From Effrenium voratum (taxonomy: Eukaryota > Sar > Dinophyceae > Suessiales > Symbiodiniaceae): DNA of 64,000 bases. Of the stretch, positions 1 through 10,647 are shown one piece after another. A program made the position numbers and the translations under genes. The stretch spans positions 34,432 to 98,431 of the forward strand of contig CAUJNA010001226.1 of assembly GCA_963377175.1 (NCBI GenBank). Direction: 5' to 3'. Position 1 is the first letter of the stretch. Every line of letters starts with the position of its first letter. Under the pieces are notes generated by a model. It did no database searches. It saw nothing but the letters and a program-made list of their open reading frames with translations, and was not told the origin of the DNA.

Positions 1-1
1 C

Positions 2-799
2 GACGGAGCGCAGGCAGCAGCGGACCTGCAGGACGCTGCTGAGTACGTGCGCATGAATGTATTGCCCCGCCCAGGGCCGCAGCCGCAGCCGCCGCCGCAG
101 ATCATAGGCCGACCCGACGACGTAGAGCGCCTCCTGGACGAGGCGGGCCAGCGCGCGCAGGAGGTGGAGCGCGGCGCAGCGCAGGCCATAGAGGAGACGG
201 CAGCTGTGGCCGCAGAGGAGGGAGAGGTAGCCGTTGCCGCCGAGGGCGGGGCCTTTGGCTACTTGGGGGGCCTGGCAGAAGGAGCAGCAGCCCTCGCACC
301 CACGGCGGGAGAGGTTGCTGGAGCGATGGCTGCCACGGCGGGAGTCGGCGCAGCGGCCACTGCAGGGTTGGCCGTGGGGCTTGCAGCCTACGGCCTGGCC
401 CGCGGCACGGGCTGGGTGCTGGAGAACACGCTCTTCCGGCCTCAGCAGGGCAGCGAGGACGCGGCCGTGCAGGACGTCCGGTCCGCCAACGGTATAAACG
501 ACGCCACGCAGCCCCAGCACTTTACGCTGCACACCGGCAGCAGCACTTCGGGCAGCCGCAAGCAGCCGCGCCTCCTCGCAGTCTGGCTTCCAAGTCCAAG
601 CGCAGACCAATCACACGCCCCGCCCCTTCTCCTGGGGCCTGAACCCCGTGACTCTGCCTCAGTCCCAGCCGAACTCCAGGGCAAGCTCCCGCAGCTCGGG
701 GCAGTCGCGCCAGAGCCGCCTGCCTCCGCCGAGCTACGACCAGCTGGCCCGAGACATCGAGGCGGCCTAGACTCTCCTTCGCCGTACGAACAAAAATGA
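2..799 (+). CDS. Conserved PLV structural protein, 3' part (copy A)
   Basis: This is the C-terminal portion of the gene found complete at 47817-49038. The window opens inside it. The reading frame runs through an Ala/Glu-rich stretch (about residues 35-70), a Gly/Ala-rich hydrophobic segment (about 75-120) that could contact membrane or pack in the capsid, and a Ser/Pro-rich tail. Relative to copy B, 57 bases encoding a GAGAAG-type stretch are missing near position 30. A 2-base deletion near 555 shifts the frame, so the ORF ends at 799 instead of at the homologous stop at 768-770. Function is unknown; its place just before the MCP suggests a virion role. Confidence 0.6.
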   Translation, partial: DGAQAAADLQDAAEYVRMNVLPRPGPQPQPPPQIIGRPDDVERLLDEAGQRAQEVERGAAQAIEETAAVAAEEGEVAVAAEGGAFGYLGGLAEGAAALAPTAGEVAGAMAATAGVGAAATAGLAVGLAAYGLARGTGWVLENTLFRPQQGSEDAAVQDVRSANGINDATQPQHFTLHTGSSTSGSRKQPRLLAVWLPSPSADQSHAPPLLLGPEPRDSASVPAELQGKLPQLGAVAPEPPASAELRPAGPRHRGGLDSPSPYEQK

Positions 800-852
800 G
801 TGTTGCGCTACATGTAAAGAAGCATGGAGGTCACTCGCCAAGTAAAAAAAAA

Positions 853-931
853 TGATCCGCGCCCTGGTGGAATTGAGCTCGCGGTCTCCACGCTTCAGCC
901 GCTGCGCCTCTTCCGATTGAGCTATGGATCC
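853..931 (-). tRNA. tRNA-like gene (copy A)
   Basis: Read on the minus strand, the sequence has a tRNA-like A box (TAGCTCAATCGG), a B-box-like element (GAGCTCAATTCCA) and partly complementary ends (GGATCC and GGATCA). It is followed by a run of nine T, as expected of a Pol III terminator. The acceptor and anticodon stems are imperfect, so it may be a tRNA pseudogene or a tRNA-derived ncRNA. The related copies are at 50357-50437 and 63964-64000. Confidence 0.45.
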
Positions 932-934
932 TTG

Positions 935-2188
935 CTAGTCCAGCACGGAGACCCCAGTGCCAGAGAGCGTCACCAGCTGATAGGCTATCAGGTGGATGAA
1001 CACGTCCGTCATCGTGCCGTCGAGCGCCTTGAAGGTGAACCAAGCCAGGTCGCCCGAGCGGGTGCTGACGCCGCTGAGGGGCATCTTGGGCACTCGCTCC
1101 GTCGGGAAGCTGTGGCGCAGGTAGCCAGCGCGGTCGATGTCGATGTTGCGCACCGTGTCATCGTAGGTCTCCGCAAGGACCGAGAGGAAGTGGAAGTGCT
1201 CCGAGGCTCCCTTCATGGGGTTGTGCGGGTACTGTAGGCTGCCCAGCTGCATCTGCGACTCCAGGAGATTGTCTTCCTGCCTGGCCGCACCGATGGGGGC
1301 CACGTCCTGCCCCGGGTTGGCCAGCAATTGGATCTTGGAGCCCGCGTCGTTGTCCCAAAAAGTCACGAACGCTCCCATGAGTTTCGTGAAGGCGCGCGCC
1401 ACGGTGACGTTGTGCTCCGCCACGCCGTTCGGGACGCTGGACTTCTGCGTGTGCACCGTGGGGTAGCTGAACACCAGGGACCTTCCTGAGAGGAGCACGC
1501 GGTTGAAGGACTCCACCAGCGCAGAGTCCAGGACGACCTGGGAGGCCAAAACTCGGACGTTCTGGATCTCGAAGTCGGTGCTCAGCGTGGCCCCCGCCGG
1601 GTGCGCCCCGGCGTTCTCGGACCACAGCGCAGTCGTCGCGTCTGCGAACTCGATTTCTATCACCAGGTTCAGCTGCGGCGGCAGCATCTTGCCGCAGCGC
1701 AGGATGCCCACCATGGTGGGGCGCAGCAGCACGTCCGCGTAGCCGCTCTGGTGCACCGCGCGGGGCGTCCGAGAGTTGTTCACCTCGTAGAAGCCCTCCA
1801 CGGCCTTGTTCTGGTTGTACTCGCGGCCCTTCAGCAGGTCATGCACGGCCACGGTGCGGCCGTAGTAGTTTATGTCGTCGCAGCGCTGGCCGTTGGCGAA
1901 GACCGGGATCCTCTGGATGAAACAGGCGGGGTTCGGAGTGGCAGGCGCCAGCGGGTTGGTGGCGTCCGTGTTTCTGACTCTGAAGGCGATCTTGATCGAC
2001 TCGGGGTCGATGAACGAGGTGCCGCTTGTCAGCGGAATGCGGCAGACCCTCGAGGTGGCGGGGGAGAAGGAGCTCAGCGAGCTGGGAAATACTGCACGTC
2101 GTGGCGTGCGGTCACGTAGTTGGTGTTGCTGGTTTTCAGCTTGTAGTCCAAGCTCTGCATCAACTCATCCTGTGCTCCGGCTGTGACT
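935..2188 (-). pseudogene. Major capsid protein, double jelly-roll (copy A, inverted, no start)
   Basis: This would build the icosahedral shell. The N-terminal region has the PLV MCP hallmark TARHDVQYFP, matching the RRHVNYFP of the AT-rich MCP at 24256. It is followed by strand-rich segments and the motif VFANGQRCDDINYYGR. Residues from about 110 to the end are open in one frame (935-1852). The N-terminal part is in another frame because of a one-base change near 2090. The first three codons are separated from the gene by the inversion and no replacement start lies close upstream, so this copy is probably silent as it stands. Length is about 420 aa, short for the family but typical of compact PLVs. 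Confidence 0.8.
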
Positions 2189-2194
2189 GCCTTT

Positions 2195-3560
2195 GGGAAT
2201 TCTTTTTTCCCTCGACCCGAGACGGGTCTCCGAGACGGATCTTCCCACCTCCAACCCAGTGAGCGCCTCTCCTGGGAATAAGAAATTCCCGAGACGGATC
2301 TTCCCGCCTCCAACCCGGTGAGCGCCTCTCCTGGGAACAAGAAATCCCCGAGACGGATCTTCCCACCTCCAGCCCGGTGAGCGCCTCTCCTTAAGAGACT
2401 TTAATTCCCAGGTCCGAGACGGATCTTATTGCCTCCAGCCTGGTGAGCGCCACTACCCAGGACTTTAATTCCCAGGTCCGAGACGGATCTTCCCGTTTGC
2501 CGGGAGCAGGAAATCCCGAGACGGATCTTCCAGCCTCCAGCCCGGTGAGCGCCACTACCTAGGGGGCTTTTATCCCAAGGTCCGAGACGGATCTTCCAGC
2601 CTCCAGCCCGGTGAGCGCCACTCCTTAGAGTAGGAAATTACCCAGGTCCGAGACGGATCAATGTGGAGAGACGGACCTTTCCGCCTCCAGCCTGGTGAGC
2701 GCCTCACCTGAGAATAAAAAATATGTCCTGGTCCGAGACGGATCATTGTTGAGACGGACCTTTCCGCCTCCAGCCCGGTGAGCGCCACTCCTTAGGGTAG
2801 GAAATTACCCTGGTCCGAGACGGATCATTGTTGAGACGGTTCTTCCCGCCTCCAGCCCGGTGAGCGCCACTCCTTAGGGTAGGAAATTACCCTGGTCCGA
2901 GACGGATCTTTCCCCGAGACGGTTCTTCCCGCCTCCAGCCCGGTGAGCGCCTCTCCTTAGAGTAGGAAATTACCCTGGTCCGAGGATCTTTCCCCGAGAC
3001 GGATCTTCCCGACCCCAGCCCGGTGAGCGCCTCTCCTTAGAGCAAGAATATATCATGGTCCGAGACGGATCTTTCCCCGAGACGGAACTTCCAGCCTCCA
3101 GCCCGGTGAGCGCCTCTCCTTAGGGTAAGAATATATCATGGTCCGAGACGGATCTTCCAGCCTCCAACCCGGTGAGCGCCTCTCCTTAGGGTAAGAATAT
3201 ATCATGGTCCGAGACGGATCTTTCCCCGAGACGGACCTTCCAGCCTCCAGCCCGGCGAGCGCCTCTCCTTAGGGTAAGAATATATCATGGTCCGAGACGG
3301 ATCTTTCCCCGAGACGGATATTCCAGCCCCCAGCCCGGTGAGCGCCTCTCCTTAGAGCAAGAATATATCATGGTCCGAGACGGATCATTGTTGAGAGACG
3401 GATCATTGTTGAGAGACGGATCATTGTTGAGAGACGGATCATTGTTGAGAGACGGATCATTGTGGAGAGACGGATCATTGTGGAGAGACGGATCAAAAAA
3501 AAAATATCCTGGTCCGAGACGGATCATTGTGGAGAGACGGATCATCGTGGAGAGAGATCA
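2195..3560. repeat. Tandem repeat array (copy A)
   Basis: Degenerate units of roughly 60-80 bases each carry GAGACGGATCTTCC, then CCTCCAGCCCGGTGAGCGCC, then CTCTCCTTAGAG or a variant, and an A-rich spacer. About 17-20 units are present. There is no gene. Short ORFs here (RDGSLL-type repeats) are by-products of units whose length is a multiple of three. Equivalent arrays follow the tRNA-like gene at 50460-52030 and, reversed, at 63380-63960, so the array is a fixed part of the element and not random satellite. Confidence 0.85.
3372..3556. repeat. 18-bp short tandem repeats inside array
   Basis: At the 3' end of the array the unit collapses to GAGACGGATCATTGTTGA or its GTGGA variant, in about nine near-identical copies with one A-run interruption near 3493. 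The same short unit appears reversed at 63441-63525 and 63700-63750, but not in the copy B array. Confidence 0.85.
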
Positions 3561-3727
3561 TTGTGGAGAGACGGAGCCTTTCGGGTTTTTTGGCCTTGAA
3601 ATGGAGACAGGCTGTCTGTTTTTTTTTCCGAGTTGCCCCTCGTGAGTTCGCGTAAAAGGTCCCGAAGTGGTGTTAGAAATCCTCCACTGGCGGATCCTAA
3701 AAAATCTTATAAGAAATGCCCCTCGCT

Positions 3728-4380
3728 TCATTCCGGGATGCTCAGCCGATCCGCAAGCTCTGCCGTGGCCGCGCTCGCAATCTCCTCGCACAGCGCCGTA
3801 GGAATGCTGTAAAGCAGCTCGCGCGACTGCCCCCTGACTCTCTCACGCTGACCCCCCATGAGTCGAGGCCCCCCTTGAGCGCCCCTCAGCCCGTCCTCCC
3901 ACGCGTCGCACCGGCTGCCGCTCCTGCACAGCCCTCGGCTCGGTCTCCAGCGCATGTTGGTCCACAGTCGGGTCTGCTTCCTGTACGGAGTCCCGTACAT
4001 GCAGTAGGTGACGTCCACCCAGGGTAGGCGCTCCATGAACGGGCGGGTCTTCAGCAGCCCGGTGGCCGGATTCTCTATGACCCACATGAGCGGGTCGAAC
4101 TGCTCCATGATCTCGAGGGCTCTGAGCACCAGCGCGTCGCCCTCCTCGAGTCGTCGAGGGCGCATCGTCAGAGCTCGGCTGTACTCCGTGCAGACCGGGC
4201 TGGCCCAGACCATGTCAAAGTGCCCCGGCGGAAACAGCGCGTAGTCCCAGCTCCGGATGTCGCACGGATCGTGGGCTCAAATTTCGATACGATGTCCAGG
4301 GAAACGACCTCCCACCCTGCCGCCTCGAAGGCTCTGCCAATCGACTTTGTGCCGCAAAACAGCTCCAGCAGTCTCGGCAT
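3728..4380 (-). pseudogene. C5-cytosine methyltransferase-like protein (copy A, frameshifted)
   Basis: Counterpart of the intact gene at 52158-52817. The N-terminal motif I ([15 protein letters not shown]) and the rest (SPVCTEYS, then WVIENPATG) are in two frames because of a small indel near 4255. It would have been a small SAM-dependent DNA methylase. The C-terminal part keeps the YCMYGTPYRKQTRLWTN block typical of phage and viral cytosine methylases. The start is the ATG at 4380, since the upstream TTG in frame is not conserved. Confidence 0.7.
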
Positions 4381-4485
4381 GTTTAACAATTACCACCAGC
4401 ACAACAAAGCACGCACAGGCAAGGGCGCGGGTCAAGCAGTTTCGCATGCTCGGACCAATCTTTTTTTAATCGGGGACAGAAAAGG

Positions 4486-5016
4486 ATGACGAGCCAGGCT
4501 AGCATGTGGAAGTTGGGCGAGGTGCGCTCCAATGCTAAGGGTGGCAAATTCTTGTGCTTGGAGCCGCTGTTTTGGCAGAGCGAAGCTTCGCTGGAAATCC
4601 CATGGGAGCCCAGGGCCTTCTCCGAGGGGCAGCGCCCCAGCGTGAGCTTCGCAACCGATGAGCGCGCGAGGCTCTTCTGGGAGCGGGCCGAGACCGATCT
4701 GGTCGAGCAGCTGGCGGCCGCATCCGAGCGCGTCTTCGACGCAAAGCTCACGCCCGAGGCTGTGCGCCAGCGGCTGCTGCCCTCTGTGAGGCAATCGCGC
4801 GGCGGCGATTGGATGCTGAAAGCCAAGCTGCCGGCCCACGCGCGCTTCTGGAACGCCGGCGGCACGTTTGCGGACCGCCCCGCCGAGCTGGCTCACAGCG
4901 CCGCGCGCGTTAGGCTGAGAGCTCGCAGCTTGTGGTTGATGAGCGGCATGTGCGGGTTGAGCCTTGAGGTCACAGATCTGCGTGTGGAGCCACCTTCTCG
5001 AGAGTGCCCGCTGTGA
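4486..5016 (+). CDS. Putative ssDNA-binding-like replication protein (copy A, intact)
   Basis: An intact 176-aa ORF. The second half has KAKLPAHARFWNAGG followed by beta-strand-like VRLRARSLWLMSGMCGLSLEV, a layout seen in small OB-fold or SSB-like proteins of algal viruses. No diagnostic motif proves this. It sits between the divergent methyltransferase and the coiled-coil/PolB genes, consistent with a role in replication. The ATG at 4486 follows a purine-rich GGACAGAAAAGG and a T7 run. Copy B (52922) is broken by an inserted base. The functional call is inference; the gene's reality is supported by its conservation in two copies. Confidence 0.6.
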   Translation: MTSQASMWKLGEVRSNAKGGKFLCLEPLFWQSEASLEIPWEPRAFSEGQRPSVSFATDERARLFWERAETDLVEQLAAASERVFDAKLTPEAVRQRLLPSVRQSRGGDWMLKAKLPAHARFWNAGGTFADRPAELAHSAARVRLRARSLWLMSGMCGLSLEVTDLRVEPPSRECPL

Positions 5017-5063
5017 TTTCTTCCGATGCCGCAGCCTTTTTTCGCTCAGTAGAAAAATTCAGA

Positions 5064-5674
5064 ATGGCCACCTACGTCCTGGAGCGCCGCGAGCAGCTGA
5101 GGCCTGTGCTGAAGGCCGCCGTTGATGCCGAGGCGCTGAAGCGGGGAGCCTCTCGGGAGGAGGTGAGCCACCTGCGCGATGAGCTCGCTCGGGGAGCACC
5201 CGTGCTGGAGCGGCTGATTGCAGATGGGCTCGCTGGCAGGTTCCCGGCGGAGGAGCTCGACATCCAGAACTGGAAGGAGATGCTGAAGCGGGCGCAAGAC
5301 CTGCAGCTTAAGCTTCGCAAGCGCTTGAACCAGCGCGCGGCCCGCAGCGCAGCTCCCGCCATGGCCGAGGAGCGCCAGGAGGAGAGCTGGGCGCCGCTGG
5401 AAGCGCTCCGCGAGAAGCGCGAGGCCCTGAGGCAGCGCCGCATCCGCACGCGCGATGTCGCGACGCTGGCCCAGATCGAGAGGGAGCTCCTCGAGGTGGA
5501 GGAGCAGCTCGTCAGCAGGAAGATCGCTGAGCGGCGCCGGTCTCGCTGGCTGCAAAGAGCGCAACCCTCGCCGCCTTGGAGCGGCTTGAGAAGGCGCGCA
5601 AGGAGCTGGACGAGGCCTCCAGAGAGCTCCTCGCTGCGCTGAACCTGCAGGGCAGCGCCACCGACTCGCTGTGA
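5064..5674 (+). pseudogene. Coiled-coil protein upstream of PolB (copy A, frameshifted)
   Basis: A Lys/Arg/Glu-rich, almost wholly helical protein of about 200 aa with heptad-like leucines (for example REELLEVEEQL and LERLEKARKEL in copy B). The start ATG at 5064 (MATYVLERREQ) is preferred over the GTG at 5004. Copy A shifts frame near 5535, so its last 45 codons are read wrongly; the homologous stop is at 5672-5674. A two-A run and AT-rich sequence separate it from PolB. Its function is unknown; a terminal-protein or scaffold role is possible from position but unproven. Confidence 0.6.
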
Positions 5675-5732
5675 GTGATCCGGGATAGAACAGAAGCCAA
5701 GAGAAAAAAAAGAAGCGCCCGTCCGACCGACT

Positions 5733-5778
5733 GAATATTTTATTATTTTTCTATAGAAAGCAATTTATTCGGCTCAAA
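5733..5778 (+). promoter_or_regulatory. AT-rich promoter-like tract before PolB (copy A)
   Basis: A 40-base AT-only-like island (AATATTTTATTATTTTTC then TATAGAAAGCAATTTATT) stands in DNA that is otherwise very GC-rich, 13 bases before the PolB ATG. It is conserved in copy B at 54170-54212. A TATA-type core promoter is the simplest reading. Confidence 0.5.
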
Positions 5779-5790
5779 CCAATTCGCGCC

Positions 5791-8700
5791 ATGACCTCCG
5801 AGCTGTCTGATCTCATCTGGGGCCGCCTGGGCCTCGCCGCCGTCCGGGCGGTGCCTCTGGAGGAGCCGCGCGCTCCCAGCGCCGAGGCCGCTGTGACAGA
5901 GCTGCGCCCGCGCGGGGCCGCTTGGACCCGCGAGCTGCGGCTGCGCCCTCTTCCTGGGCAGCAGGTCTTCACCATCGACGCCATGCGGCTGCTGGTGGAC
6001 CGGCTCCAAGACCTGCTGGCGATTCGGCTGCCCTTCCTCGCGAAGGTCAGCTTCCAGATCCTGCTGACGCGCCCGGCTGCGAACGATGAGGACGAGGACA
6101 GGGTGGAGCTCACGCCCTACTTCCTCAGGCTGGCGCCGTGGATCGTGAGGCCCGCGTCTCCGTCGGCCCGCGCCGGAACCATGATGGCGGCCATCAGGAC
6201 GAAGTTCGAGGTGGCGCTCGAGCGCTCCCGCTTCCCCGAGTCCGACTGGACCGTCGTGGGCATCACGGCAGCGTATTTGCTGACCGCGCCCTCGCAGCAG
6301 CTGGCCGACATGCCCGCGCCCCCGCCGCCCAACGAGGCGGGAGGCTGCTGGAAGGAGCTGCCCGAGACCCCGGCCAAGAAGAAGGCCATCTGGAACCCTC
6401 AGAACGAGGACCACCGCTGCTTCATGTGGTGCGTCCTCGCCCACTGCCTCGGGGTCGAAGGGCTCAACTGCACCAGCGGTCAAAGGCCACAAGCTGCTCG
6501 GGCTCCTTCTTCTACCCCGAGCTGGCCGGCCGCCGAGGACCGCGCCCCCCGGGCTGGCAGCCCGCTCTGGCCGACGCGGGGGTGGACTTCTCTGGCCTGC
6601 CGACGGACCGCCCCGTGAACTTCGACGACATCGAGGCCTTCGAGCTCCGCAACGCCGGGCGGGTGGAGGTCTTCGTCTTCGTGTGGCAGCAGACCCTGTG
6701 GACGGACGGGCTGGAGTACTACCACGTCCTCCAGCAGCGCGCCCCGAGCGGCACGGGCGTCGTCCGGCACACCGTGCTGCTTCTCCTGCACAGCGGCCAC
6801 TACAGCCTGATCCACAACTTCCAGGCGCTGGCCGGCAGGCAGGGGCTGACCCTGGGAGCCACGCCCACCAACACCGGCGGCTGCGCGGAGTACAAGTGCC
6901 CGAGGTGCATGGCCCGCTTCGCCACGAAGGCCTCGTGGCAGCGCCACCGCGCCACCCAGTGCTATCGAGAGATAGCCGAGCGCACTCGGAAAGTGCCGCT
7001 GCCCGGGCCCGAGAAGAGCCTGCTGCGCTACAGGGGCAAGGCCTCCGCAGAGCTCGCGCCCCTGACGTGCTACGCGGACCTCGAGGTCTACAGCACGCCC
7101 GCCCCGACGGTCCACATAGCGCAGCAGCAGCCGGCGCGCCAGACCGTCGCGGCTTCTTCCTGCTACGTCGCCGTCGGGCGCTGCGGCTACGTGCCGCCCG
7201 AGGAGCTGAGGCTGAGGCTCACGCACCACGAGCGGGACAGCGACAAGTACCACGCAGTCCGCGCCATGCTGGACGACCTTCTCAAGCTGGCCGACCACTA
7301 CCTCACCTGGAGACGCCGAACTCGGCCCGTCAGCATGACCCGGCGGGAGGAGCTGGAGCACAGGGCCGCCACTCACTGCAGGGAGTGCCTCGCGTCCTTC
7401 GAGATTGCCGAGAAGAAGCTCCACCACTGCCACGGCACCGGGCAGTATCTCGGGGCGCTGTGCCACTCCTGCAACATCGCGGCCCAGACGCCCAAGACCA
7501 TCCCAGTGGTCTTTCACAACGGGGGCGGCTACGACTTCCACTTCCTGCTGCGCTACATTGCCACGATGGGCTCTCCCGTCAGCAGGGCGCCGCGCGAAGA
7601 GCTCGGCGAGGACAGCGACGACGAGGGCACCGAGAGCGAGGCAGAAGGCGATCAAGAAGGAAGCGGCAGCGAGCCCGAGAGGCCCATGCCCATGGCCAAG
7701 GCCGCGCCAAAGGCCGCACCAAAGCCCAAGGCCAAGGCCAAGGCCGCGCCAAGGCCCCTCAGCGGCTGGTGCGCCCAGCAGGCCGCGATCAAGGAGGGCG
7801 ACTACAGCCACCTCTGCCTCCGAGTCCTCTGCAAGTCGGGCGAGAAGTGCCTGCAGATGAGCTGGGGCCCGCTGAGGTTCGTGGACAGCATGAACGTCTT
7901 CCCCACGAGCCTGGCCAGCATGATCGACGACCTCAGGGCCTGCACCCACAAGCAGCTGCCGGAGCTCTTCCCGCTTATGGCCTCGCTTCACCCCGAGCTG
8001 CAGCTGCGCACTCCGACGGGCTCTCCGCCTCAAAGACGGCCTCTCAAACAGCGGCGGACGCACTGCGAGCTGGAGCGGGCGTGGGACTGCATCCTGCGCA
8101 AGCTGCCCATGCCCTTCGAGCACTTCTGCGGCGCCGAGGCGTGGGAGATGCCCGCGGTGTGGGAGCAGCACTGCTACGACAGCGTGCTGGCGGGGAAGGC
8201 GGTGAGCGCAGAGGACCACCGGCTGGCCGTGAACACCGCCAACGTCATGGGGTACGACTGCTACCTCCACACCGACGTCCTGGCCCTGGCGGACGTGATG
8301 GAGAGCTACCGGGACTCCTTCCGGGCGCAGTCGGGGCTCGACCCCATCCACTACGTCACGCTGCCCGGGCCGCCTGGGACGCCATGCTGCGGCACTCGGC
8401 CCGCGAGACGCCCATTCACCTCATCACCGACGAGCAGGCCTACAGGGACGTGCGGGCCTCCGTCATGGGCGGGCTGAGCTGCATCTTCCAGCCCTTCGCT
8501 CAAGCCAACAACCCCGAGCTGGGCGAGGAGGACTACAAGCCCGAGGAGCACGTCAGCTGGATCTCGTACTTGGACTTCAACGCCATGTACCCGGCCGCAA
8601 TGACGCTGCCCATGCCCAACGGCCCCTGCGTGGCGGTCGCCCTGCCCGAAGACACCGCGGCGAGGCTGAGCTGGCTGCACGAGACGTGCCTCTCGAGCCT

Positions 8701-10077
8701 GAACTGGGAGTCCGACGCCGAGGAGGTGAGCTACCTGCTCCTCGTGGACTACGACTTCCCCCCGGAGCTGCACGACCACTTGGACTGGGCCCCCCCCGCG
8801 CGCATGAAGGTCGGGAAGGGCCTGTACGGGCCGCACACCGCGGACATGGCGGAGCGCCTCGGCCTCTCCCCGTCGCCCTGCGAGAAGCTCGTGCCCTTCC
8901 TTGGCATGCACGTGGAGGAGGGCGTGGACGGCAAGCGGCTCAAGTTCCTGCGGGACGTGCTGGGCGCCAGGGTCTGGAGGCTGCACAGGGCCTACCGCTT
9001 CGCCTGCAGCCCCTTCATGGCGGGCTTCATGGAGCTCAAGCACAGCGAGCGGAGGCAGCTCAAGACGGCGGGGAGCGTGGTCGCCGAGAAGGTGGTGAAG
9101 CTCACCCAGAACGCCATCTTCGGCCGCTGCTGCATGAACCCCGACAAGTTCAGGAACACGAACGCCTACGTGGACCCGGCCAAGTTCGAGCGGGCCGTGG
9201 GCAAGAGCTCCGTGACGAACGTCGAGCTCCAGATCAACGACTCGGAGGGGTTCCTGGCCTTCGTGGAGACGCTCAAGACGGACCGCAGCAAGGCCTGCAT
9301 GAGCGTGCCCACCCAAGTCGGCGCCCGCACGCTGCAGCTCTCCAAGCTCATGATGGAGAAGGCCTACTACCTCCACATGAGGAGGCTCTTCCCGAAGATG
9401 AGGCTGCTCTTCACGGACACCGACTCCGTGATGGTGCAGATCTTCGAGCTGCAGGACCCGCTCCACGCCATGGCCGAGGCGAACCTGAACGGCGCCGCCC
9501 TCTTCGACGTGGCCGGCAAGTCCAAGGACCCCGAGAGGGACCTGAGCGCGCTCTCTGCAGCGGCGCGCGCCAAGGCCATCGAGTGATGGGCCAGCTGGGC
9601 AAGCTCGGCGACGAGACCTTCCCCGCCAGGATCCTGGAGTACGTGGGCCTGCGCTCCAAGATGTACAGCATCCTCACGGTCCAGCCCGACGGCGCGCGCA
9701 AGGAGAAGCGCAAGATCAAGGGCGTGCCGAAGAAGGCGGTGACCAACGTCCGGCATCTCGAGTACCGGGAGGTGCTGGAGGAAGGCAGCGAGCGCAGGGC
9801 GGCCTTCGCGCAGCTGCGCAGCCGCGCGCACGAGATCGCCGTGGAGACCCTCGAGAAGAAGTCGCTCTCGCCCTTCAACGACAAGGTCTACGGCCTCGAC
9901 GCTCACAACTCGCGGCCGCTGGGGCACTGGCGCAACCTGGAGCAGCTGCGGATGCTGGGCGCTTACGCTCCGCCAGGCTCTGCGCCCTTCGACCTCGTGA
10001 TGGAGTTCCTCGTGGGGCCCCCGCCTCTGGGGCCCGCTCCGACACTGCCGCTGCGGCTGAGCCGCTGCTGGGCGTAG
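5791..10077 (+). pseudogene. Protein-primed DNA polymerase B (copy A, frameshifted)
   Basis: Replicative polymerase of the Polinton/PLV type, about 1,430 codons. In order it has: an N-terminal module with NEDHRCFMWCVLAH; a C2H2-like finger (CPRCMARF...H); ExoI in CYADLEVY; an endonuclease-VII-like C-H-C cluster (CRECL ... HHCHGTGQYLGALCHSCN); ExoII HNGGGYDFHFLL; an AKAAPK-rich linker; ExoIII YLHTDVLALADV; motif A YLDFNAMYP; motif B KLTQNAIFGRCC; motif C FTDTDS at about 9412-9430. All catalytic residues are present, but the frame breaks near 6475, 8370, 9584 and 10030, three of them at G-runs. A 21-base in-frame deletion is also seen at about 8252. Either the copy is dead or the base calls are wrong. 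Confidence 0.88.
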
Positions 10078-10172
10078 ACTGTCGGAACCTGAAAAAAGAA
10101 AGATCCCGAGCTCTCGTTTTCTCGCCTTCTCGCTTTCTCGATGATTTCGAACCGCCGCAGCTGCTCAACGAG

Positions 10173-10559
10173 ATGACTTCCTCTGCGGCCTTCCGGTGCG
10201 TGCAGGCATGGCTCCTGGAGAAGCCCGCTGCGTGGGCGGACGAGGACGCTCCCTGCATTGCGGCTGCTCAGATGGCCCAGCGGCCTCCCTGCGACATGCT
10301 ACGCAAGCGGCCCCGCGAGGACGCGCTGCTCGAGGCAGAGCGCTCGCACCAGCGGGCTCGCATCGCGAGCCTCGATTGGGAGCTCCTCGTCGAAACTCTG
10401 CGCGGCATGGAGCTGGAGCGCGAGAACAGAAATCTCCGCAGGCGGGTGGGCGGCCTCAACGATATCATCGACAGAGATCGCGAGCGAGCCAGGCAGCGCT
10501 TTGAAGAGCTGGAGCGCAGCAACCGAATTCTCCGCCTGCGGGTGGCGCGCCTCGGTTGA
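10173..10559 (+). CDS. Leucine-zipper-like protein, module 1 (copy A)
   Basis: A 128-aa protein with an N-terminal domain MTSSAAFRCVQAWLLEKP, an Ala-rich helix, the basic cluster KRPREDALLEAERSHQR, and a long C-terminal helix with regular Leu/Ile heptads (ENRNLRRRVGGLNDII). The basic patch followed by a zipper resembles bZIP transcription factors, although the spacing was not verified. It is the first of three tandem relatives. The open frame extends upstream into FEPPQLLNE, so the true start may be earlier. Confidence 0.65.
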   Translation: MTSSAAFRCVQAWLLEKPAAWADEDAPCIAAAQMAQRPPCDMLRKRPREDALLEAERSHQRARIASLDWELLVETLRGMELERENRNLRRRVGGLNDIIDRDRERARQRFEELERSNRILRLRVARLG

Positions 10560-10647
10560 GATCCTCGCGCAAGCGCACAGATGAAAAAAAGATCCCGAGC
10601 TCTCGTTTCGCTTTAATGATTTCGAACCGCCGCAGCTGCTCAAAGAG

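Larger units (their letters stand above)
832..2188 (-). other. Inverted segment carrying MCP and tRNA-like gene
   Basis: Compared with copy B (49092-50460), this block is flipped. The MCP start codon and leader remain at 824-831, but the next bases are the reverse complement of the sequence downstream of the tRNA-like gene. The far end (2181-2188) is the reverse complement of MCP codons 4 onward, joined directly to the array leader. The un-inverted outer junction is preserved at 63950-63975 in the third copy, so both breakpoints can be placed to within about one base. Confidence 0.75.

Noticed and set aside
2195..3560. CRISPR-like array
   Set aside because: Units are degenerate, spacers are not unique and of equal length, no cas genes, and the context is eukaryotic virus; it is tandem satellite-like DNA.
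3285..3645. RDGSLL-repeat ORFs on both strands
   Set aside because: The 18-bp unit is divisible by three, so all frames stay open without coding meaning.
6480..8351. 623-codon minus-strand frame in copy A PolB
   Set aside because: Same antisense shadow effect as in copy B.
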